64,000 nt of DNA, from assembly GCF_023053635.1 (NCBI RefSeq), contig NC_086183.1, positions 1,495,501 to 1,559,500 of the forward strand, read 5' to 3'. The position numbers and the translations under genes are program-made. This DNA comes from Elgaria multicarinata webbii (taxonomy: Eukaryota > Chordata > Lepidosauria > Squamata > Anguidae). This document shows, piece after piece, positions 44,601-53,600 of this stretch; the first letter of the stretch is position 1; each line of letters begins with the position of its first letter. The notes below the pieces were generated by a model. It had not been told where the DNA came from. It saw only the letters and a list, made by a program, of their open reading frames with translations, and ran no database searches.

Positions 44601-47600
44601 CACTAGGAATAGCTCATAAAACTCTTCAAAAACTCTTCAAAAAAACCACTTGCTGGTCAGTTTGGTATGGATCTGGATGGGGGATGCCTCTCTGGCACAC
44701 TCCTTCTTAACAAGGGTCCCACCCCTTGTTAAAGACTTACGGATAGGCTGCTGCTAGTCAGGATGAATCTCCAGGCACACCCGAGTCCAGCCTTCCCCAG
44801 TCTCCAGATGTTTTGGACTACAGTTCCCATCAACCGCCATCCAGCATGGTCCGGGGTGATGGAAAGGTGTAATTGAAAACACCTGGAGGGCACCACACTG
44901 CCAAGGACTGTCCTAGTCTGTCTAGCCGGGGTAGTTCTAACACCTTCTGCAAGGATGTGTTGGAGCAAATTCAGCAGGGTAAGGCGGAGACTGCTGATCA
45001 AGCTTCTGGGTTTTTCCTGTATGAGGATTTGGAGTTGCTTGATGAATGGGAACTAGAGCAACCTTGGGAAACGGTCCTGGGTTATCTTTGCGGCAAAGAA
45101 GCTGTGGAACTAAGGACTCCCACCAGCTCCTTCCCCTCCGGCCACCCCACGCCTCTGTCTTTTCACACCACTCCTCTTCCCTCACCTATCAACCCCCTTA
45201 GGGTGCAATCCTATGCATGTTTAGACAGAAAAAAGTCCTACCATTCCCAGCATTCCCCAGCCACGTCTATCGAAATGTGCGTCGCTGTTGCATTGTACCT
45301 TTGGAAGGATACGGCCAAATGAGATGTGGCATTAGGTGATCCGATCTCCTGTGCTTTTGTGAACCTCCCAGAGAGCTCCGGCTATTGCGCGGGATAGAAA
45401 TGTAATAAATAAATAAATAAATAATATTTTTTCCCCTAAGATAAAAACAGCTGTAGAGGGTGGGCAGGAAATCGGACCAAGGCCATGGCAGTGGGGAAGC
45501 AGGGGCTTTAACCCACTGTTCCCCTGCCCATTGCAATCAACTCCATAGGGAAGCATGTGCAGGTAACCATATGGGTCCCTCTATGTTTCTTCTGCAAAGA
45601 AAATAGCAAATTTGTGGTGTGTGTGTGTATGTGGGTGGGTGGGTGGCATTTATAACAGGAAGACAAGGCAAAGAAAAGAGCTAAATCCACCCCCAGAACT
45701 ATGTGGCGCTGGTCTATTTCAGGGCTTCCTGCCCCTGCTTCTGGATCTGCTACACTCCCCCTGCCCACATCTCCTGCCATCCCAATTGGCCCTTAGCCCA
45801 GGGCAGAACCTGTGTTGGTTTTATGCACGGCACGGCCTGACTGTGAGCACTCTAGAGACAAATTATCTGCAATAGAGGAGCTAGAAATGGCTGTCAAGGC
45901 TTGTTGTAAGAAGATGCCCTTGGAAAGCTGTCCGCTCCACGAGAGGGCCTTTGTGAGCTGGGATGTCTTCTAGGGGAGTCCTGATGGGTGCCGGGCAGCA
46001 GGATTCACACAGCACATGGCCAAGGTGAAGTGCCTGAGAGGCTGCTCTCTGGTGAGGATCCGATCTGGGCACAGAGCTGCAAATGTGGATTATGACAGCA
46101 GCAGAGCCAGCAGTGATGTCAACCCACAAGCACAGCACAGCCATCATTTCCAGCAAGCAATTTCCCTTTTGCGGACATGTGTGAGTGGTGTCTGAGTGTC
46201 TGTCAGCACCTGGTGTTTAAAGCAGATACGTAAAGGAAGGGCATAGGCTGCTTTCTGGCAGGTCTTATCCAACAGTCCTCCAGGAAGACATTTGATCTTC
46301 TGTTAGGTGACAGGTTCTGCTAGAAGAACAAACAGCAAGTTTGATGGTCAATATCTAGCCAGATTTCCTATCAATGGGAATTTGTTGCCCTCTCCAAGAG
46401 CTGGTGGTGTGTGGTGCGGTGACCAAGAGATCCTGTCAGGAAATCCCCAGTTTGAATCTAGCTACCACCATAAATTTATGAGGTAATCATGGGCAAGACC
46501 CCCTTTCTTTCTCTCTTCCATACCCCCTCCCCTTAGCTACAATATGAGGAAAGTAAAGCTGGACTACCGTACAAGGTTATTTTAATGGTTTTAATAAGAT
46601 AATGTGATTTGAACATTTGATAGCACTACAAAAACACTAAGTATTTTTACTGGGAATTATTGGATTAGGTGGGGGTCCGTGTCTTGCCTTAAGGCTGCAT
46701 CACACCTCCTGTTTTCCTGACATGTAAATAATGATCTCTATAGAATCAGAATCAGAATGACAGAATAATAGAGTTGGATCTATAACCCCATTGAGTCCAA
46801 CCCCCTGCTCAATGCAGGGATCCACCTTAAAAGCATACCTGACAGATGGTTGTCAAGATGCCTCTTGAATGCCTCTAGTTGTAGTTATCCTGGTTGTGCT
46901 TTTTATATTGTATTTTGTATTTGTGTTTTTAACTTGTTGGTTGTTTTATGATGGTTTTAATTTTTGTGAACCGCCCAGAGAGCTTCGGCTATTGGGCGGT
47001 ATAAAAATGTAATAAATAAATAAATAATAAATAAATAGTGTGGGAGAGCCCACAACCTCCCTATGTCATTGGTTCCATTGTCATACTGCTCTGACAGTCA
47101 GGAAGTTTTTCCTGATGTCCAGCCAGAATCTGGCTTCCTGTAACTTAAGCCCATTATTCCGTGTTCTTCACTCTGGGATGACCAAGAAGAGATCCCGGCC
47201 CTCCTCTGCTTGACAACCTTTTAAGTATTTGAAGAGTGCTGTCATGTCTCCCCTCAATCTTCTCTTCTCCAGGCTAAACATGCCCAGTTCTTTCAGTCTC
47301 TCCTCATCCGACCTTGTTTCCAGACCTCTGATCATCCTGGTTGCTCTCTTCTGAACACGCTCCAGCTTGTTTGCATCCTTCTTGAATTGTGGAGCCCAGA
47401 ACTGGATGCAATACTCTACATGAGGCCTAACCAGGGCTGAACAGAGAGGAACCAGTACCTCACGTGATTTGGAAGCTATACTTCTATTAATGCAGCCCAA
47501 AATAGCATTTGCCTTTCTTGCAGCCATATTGCACTGTTGGCTCATATTCAGCTTGTGATCTACAACAATTCAAAGATCCTTCTCGTTTGTAGTATTGCTG

Positions 47601-50600
47601 AGCCAAGTATCCCCCATCTTGTAACTGTGCATTTGGTTTCTATTTCCTAAATGTAGAACTTGGCATTTATCCCTATTAAATTTCATTCTGTTGTTTTCAG
47701 CCCAGCACACCAGCCTATCAAGATCACTTTGAAATTTGTGTCTGTCTTCCAGGGTATTAGCAATTTTGTGTCATCTGCAAATTTGATAAGCGTTCCCTGC
47801 ACCTCCTCGTCCATATCATTAATAAAAATGTTGAAGAGCACTGGGCCCAGGACTGAGCCCTGTGGTACCCCGCTTGTTGCCTCTCCCCAGTTTGAGAAGG
47901 TTCCATTTATAAGTACCCTTTGAGTATTTCTGTAGCCAACTGTGAATCCACCTAATAGTTGTTCCATCTAGCCCACTTTTAGCTAGTTTGTTAATCAGAA
48001 TATCATGGGGCACTTTGTCAAAAGCTTTGCTGAAGTCAAGCTATATGACATCCACAGCATTCCCACAGTCCACAAGGGAGGTTACCCGATCAAAAAATGA
48101 GATCAAATTAGTCTGATAGGATTTGTTCCTGACAAATCCACGTTGGCTTCTATTGATCACTGCATTGTTTTGAAGGTGTTTACAGATTGACTTCTTTATA
48201 ATCTGCTCCAGAATTACCCCAGGGATGGATGTCAGACTGACTGGTCTGTAGTTCCCAGGTTCCTCCGTTTTGAAGATAGGGACAACGTTAGCCCTCCTCT
48301 AGTCGTCCGGCACCTCACCCGTCTTCCATGATTTCACAAAGATAAAAGACAAAGGTTCTGAGAGTTCTTCCGCTAGCTCCTTCATTACTTTAGGATGCAG
48401 TTCATCGAGCCCTGCAGATTTGAACTCATTCAAGGAAATTAGGTGTTCTTTGACCATTTGTTTATCAATCTCAAACTGCAATCCTACCCCCTCAACCGCA
48501 ATGCGCTACAGGAGAGGTGTAAGTTTGCAAGTTTTCATACGGTATGTAAGCACTATATAAACGAAGTAGGATAATTCGTGGGAGAACCACAATAAAAGGG
48601 TACGTGGGATGAAGGCATTAGTCTTTCTGCAGAGTATACCTACTGCTGCAGCTATATCTGGCTTTGTTGTGGTGGCCAAGTACAAGGGCAGCTTTCTCAC
48701 AGCTGTTCTGTACTGGTTGGTCTGTGGTAGGAGTTCATTTCCTTTTAGAAAGTCTGTCTCCATTGGTGTGGCTACTGCATTGGCGTCTTTGAGTCCTAAG
48801 CATTCTAGCAGTTCATGGATCTTTTGTCTTTGGCTGAGGAGATAACTTGCATCTTCCTCTCTTTCTATTTGAATTCCAAGGTAGTAGATTATGTCTCCCA
48901 GTCTTTTCACTTCTATTTCTCGATTCAAATGATCTATAATTTCCTCGGTCTTCTTCATCTTCATAGCTCAGAATAAGGTCATCCACATATGTCAGTATGT
49001 ATGTCCATCTATTATTTCTATATTGTGTGTAGAGACGGGGGCCAGCTTGGCCTTGCTTGAAGCCTTCTCTGATAAGGATTTGATTAAGTTTTTCATTCCA
49101 TGCTCTTGCAGATTGCTTCAGGCCATATATGCTTTTCTGTAGTTTATATACAAGCGGTTTGTCTCCTGATTTCTTGAATCCAGGTGGTTGCTCTATATAG
49201 ATGTCCTCTTTAAGTTTTCCATGTAAAAATGCAGTCTTAACATCTAGGTGTTCAACTTGCGTCTTTCTTGAAGCTGCTGTGCTTAAAACAGTCCTTATTG
49301 TAGTATACTTCACTACGGGGGCAAATGAGTCATCTCAGTTCTTCCCATATTCCTGGGAATAGACTTTGGCAACCAGTCTGTTTAATTTCTTCCTTTGCAT
49401 TTTGTTTAGCTTTGAAGACCCATTTGCATCCTACATGCCTTTTGCCTATTGGTAGCTGTGTGAGTGTCCAAGTAGGGTTTATGTAGAGCTTTTATATCTT
49501 CTTTAACAGTTGCACAGAAAAGGGAATTTCAGCAGGTGTCATTTGCATGCATGCAGCACCTGGTGAAATTCCCTCTTCATCACAACTGTTAAAGCTGCAG
49601 GAGCCCTGCCCTCTTTTGTATCTGCTCACTCTAGTATAGCTCCTGCAGCTTTTATCAATTGTGATGAAGAGGGAATTTTGACAGGTGCTGTATGCATGCA
49701 AATGACACCTCCTGGAATTCCCTTTTCTGTGCAATGTTAAAGATACAGGAGCCCGGTTCTCTTTTCCATATGGTTGCCCTAGATTTGAGTCCAACTCTAC
49801 ACAGATTACCTGGCCTCATGTGCTCACCCTGTCAACATTCTTCCCGCAGCTATCTCAACTCTGGAATGAAGCAGTTGAACAGGAACAGAAAAAAAGACGG
49901 AGCGCAGGTGAGTCCCCATGGGGAGAGGAAAAGGCTTTCTGTTTGAAGGGGTAGCAGGCTGGTGGTGCTTTAATCTGTGAGCAGTATAAAATGGGTCTCA
50001 CAGAACAATCTCATAATATTTATAAGTGGTATAAAAAGACAGCATAACAACACAGTGTCTTTTGACTGGTAGGGCTTTCTGCAGAAATTCTGCCTTTTTC
50101 TCCTCGTCGTGCACCTCCTTCCCAGAAGAATGAGGCTTCTGCCACTCCTCCAAAGCACTGTTTGAGGGGCTGGTAGGAGCCAGCTAGAAGGAATTTCCCC
50201 TCAAAGGAAGTTGACTACAGAACTTTCAGCTGTTTCAGTCCTACGACCTGCCATTATCCCCAATATGGTTAACGTGGGACACAATGGCCTTGTTCAGAAG
50301 GCACCTTAAACCACAGTGGTTAAGGCTTTTTTGTTAACATGGTTGAAGGTGTCTTCTGAACAGGGCCAATCTTAATTATGTACACCCATCTTCCCCAACT
50401 CTCATCACCCCAACAATCATAGCCAATGATGGGAATTGTAATCCAACACATCTCAGGTTGGGGGAGGCTGATGGACCACATATATTCCATTTTTTTTACT
50501 TTACTTTTTTTGAACAACAACACCTTGTTATGAGCCTACTTAGTTTGAAACCCAGCCTGGTTGTGGACCACCTATTGAAGATGTAGGACTGAATTGTGAA

Positions 50601-53600
50601 GGTGAACCCCAGGAGAGTTGATCTGCAGTGGCAGAGCCGGGCCTTCTGGTGGCCCCTGCCTGTCAGCTGGGTGGAGCCCTCTGTATTCATTCCATCCAGC
50701 TTTTGTGACCTGCTGTGTTTAGAGAGAGGTTTAGTAGCCCTAGCAACGATTTGTCTCTTCCTCCCCGGGCCCACAACAAGCCGTTGTGAAAAAGGCCCCT
50801 TTGTTGGTGGCAACAAGACTTGGCAGCACACCTAGGACAGGGTGTGGGTGGGCAGAGATACCAAGGTCACGATTCACCTGTGTGCATGGGGCCATCGTTC
50901 TGGGCTCAAGGTGGGGAAAATGGGCTCATTTCGGGCAGTCTGGTTTCAAAGACTGAGTTTGGAAAGAGACTTCTGTTTTGCCCGGGTACATCAATCCCGC
51001 TAGTGTTCCTGGGGTTGCATCTGTCTTCTGACTTTTCCTGTGTTCATCCCTTGTGAGCCTTGGGGGCGTTCCTCCTCATGTGGTCTTCCCTCTGTCAGCA
51101 TTTAGTTTGTAGGCTCCTTTGGGCAGAGCCCTGTCTTTTGTTACTGTCCTTTATTTGTAAAGCATCCAGTGCAGGATATCGCAGGGCTCAGTCCTGGGCC
51201 CAGGGCGCTTCCACATTTTTATTAATGATATCAACGAGGAGGTGCAGGGAACGCTGATCAAATTTGCAGATGATACAAAATTGGGTGGGATAGCTAATAC
51301 CCTGGAAGACAGACGCAAACTTCAAAGTGATCTTGATAGGCTGGCGTGCTGGGCTGAAAACAACAGAATGAAATTTAATAGGGATAAATGCCAAGTTCTA
51401 CATTTAGGAAGTAGAAACCAAAGGCACAGTTACAAGATGGGGGACACTTGGCTCAGCAATACAACAAACGAGAAGGCCCTGGTTAGGCCTCATCTAGAGT
51501 ATTGCATCCAGTTCTGGGCTCCACAATTCAAGAAGGATGCAGACAAGCTGGAGCGTGTTCAGAGGAGGGCAACCAGGATGATCAGGGGTTTGGAAACAAG
51601 GTTGTATGAGGAGAGACTGAAAGAACTGGGCATGTTTAGCCTGGAGAAGAGAAGGCTGAGGGGAGACATGAGAGCACTCTTCAAATACTTGAAAGGTTGT
51701 CACACGGAGGAGGGCCAGGATCTCTTCTTGATCCTCCCACCCTAGAGGCATTCAAGAGGCAGTTGGACAAGCATCTGTCAGGGATGCTTTAGGGTGGATT
51801 CCTGCATTGAGCAGGGGGTTGGACTCGATGGCCTTGTAGGGCCCTTCCAACTTTGCTATTCTATGATTCTATGGATTGTTAACCATCATAATTCTGGTGT
51901 TTTTCTGACCTTAAGCACTATTCAGGTATCCCCCAGAAGATGACTGTTTCAGCACAATGGAGGAAGCAGGTGAACTTACCCTGCATTATACAGTGAGTAC
52001 CTTATTTCTTGGTCCCTATTGAAGCAGTGGAGTAATGCATGAGTATGTTGAAAGGGGAGGATATTTGGGAAGGGTAAAGACAGACCCTGCATGATTCTTC
52101 ATGCCAGAACTGGTTTGAATGACGTTGCCTGAGTTATGTCCTTATGCGTATGGATGGAAGCCATTTTTAGCTGGAGTATGGGATATATGGTTATGTGTTT
52201 TTAAAACAGATTACTTACTGTTTCTGTAGCCCAGGCTTCTCCAATCTGGTTTCTTCCAGATGTGTTGGACTAGAACTCCCAGCATTCCCAGGCCAGCCAG
52301 GCCTTTCTACATGAGGCTTTTAACCTGCCACTTTACTGAGGTTCTGCTTCAGGATTCTTTGCGGGATTAAGTTAGGCACCTGTACATGTGTTTTTCCCCT
52401 GAAGTTTTCTTTCTCTGCCTTTCTATGTGTTCCATTATACAACCACCAGGTGGCGCTGTGGTATAGCAAAATTGTGCAGGTACACCAGGGGTTCATGCCA
52501 CCATTCACAAATATAACAGACTTTCCTCATTAGGAGAACACACACAATAATGGTTGCAAAGCATGGGAGAGGCCCTGGAGGAGGAGGGGGGATGTCATAT
52601 AAAGCACCCGCAAACTACTGTGAATGAAAAATCACAAGCAATTAAACAATAAATGGCTCACATAGAAAGGCTCCCTGTTGTAGTCCAACACATCTGGAGG
52701 GTGCCCTGTTGGGAAAGGCTGTTGTAGCAATTCTTTAAGACCTGAACATGCTTCTTAATGATCCTCTCAACAGCCCAGTAAAATTGGCCCATGTCATTCG
52801 CTGTCAGTGGAAAGGCTGATTGCCGTTCTGATGGACTTGTTCCCAGATTCAGTTATAGAGATTAGTTAAAAAGAGCAGTAAGGGCAAGCAAACGGTAGCA
52901 CAAGGTAGCAAAAGGTATTCTTCATTTGTTGCTGAGTTGTGAGGACTTTTTGTTTCAAGAAAAGAAATCAAAATAGAGACTGTTTGCTTCTTTCCGAGTA
53001 TGGATGTGGCCAAAACTGGTTGAACACAGCAGGCTGAGTGCTGCCTCCTGCCTGCATGGCACTGGCACCCACCTGACTGTGACATCACAATAATGAGAGC
53101 CAGTGGTGTAGTGGCTAGAGTGTTGGACTGGGAGTTGGGAGATCTGGGTTCTAGTCCCCAGTCGGCCTTGGAAGCTCACGGGGAGACTTTGGGCCAGACT
53201 CACTGACTCTTACCCTAACCTACGTCATGGGGTTGTTGTGAAGATAAAATGAAGGATAAAATGAGGAGGAGGACCATGTAATGTGCGTTGGGTTCTTTGC
53301 AAGAGGAAAAAAATGTGGAATAATAATAACAACAAAGTCAAATTACATTGGGCATCTGTTCCATCTTTCCCTCCTAACAGATGATTTGTGCTAAGTAAAA
53401 AGAAGGGGAAGGAGTGGGAAAAGACCAGGGTGGGTGGATTTCCAAACAGAAAATATCATTCTCTCCCCACCCACCCCGCAAGGAAATTCCATGCATGGGG
53501 CAGGGTGACTGCACAACAAAAGCCTTCGGAGTCTGAAGCGACCCTTAGAGCTATAAATCCAGGAGTCTGTAAATTTTGCCCAACCTGGCCCGTGCTTTGC

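Noticed and set aside
53094-53175. Possible tRNA gene
   Set aside because: A and B boxes are present but the sequence continues into a SINE body with an (AAT)n tail and does not close a cloverleaf.
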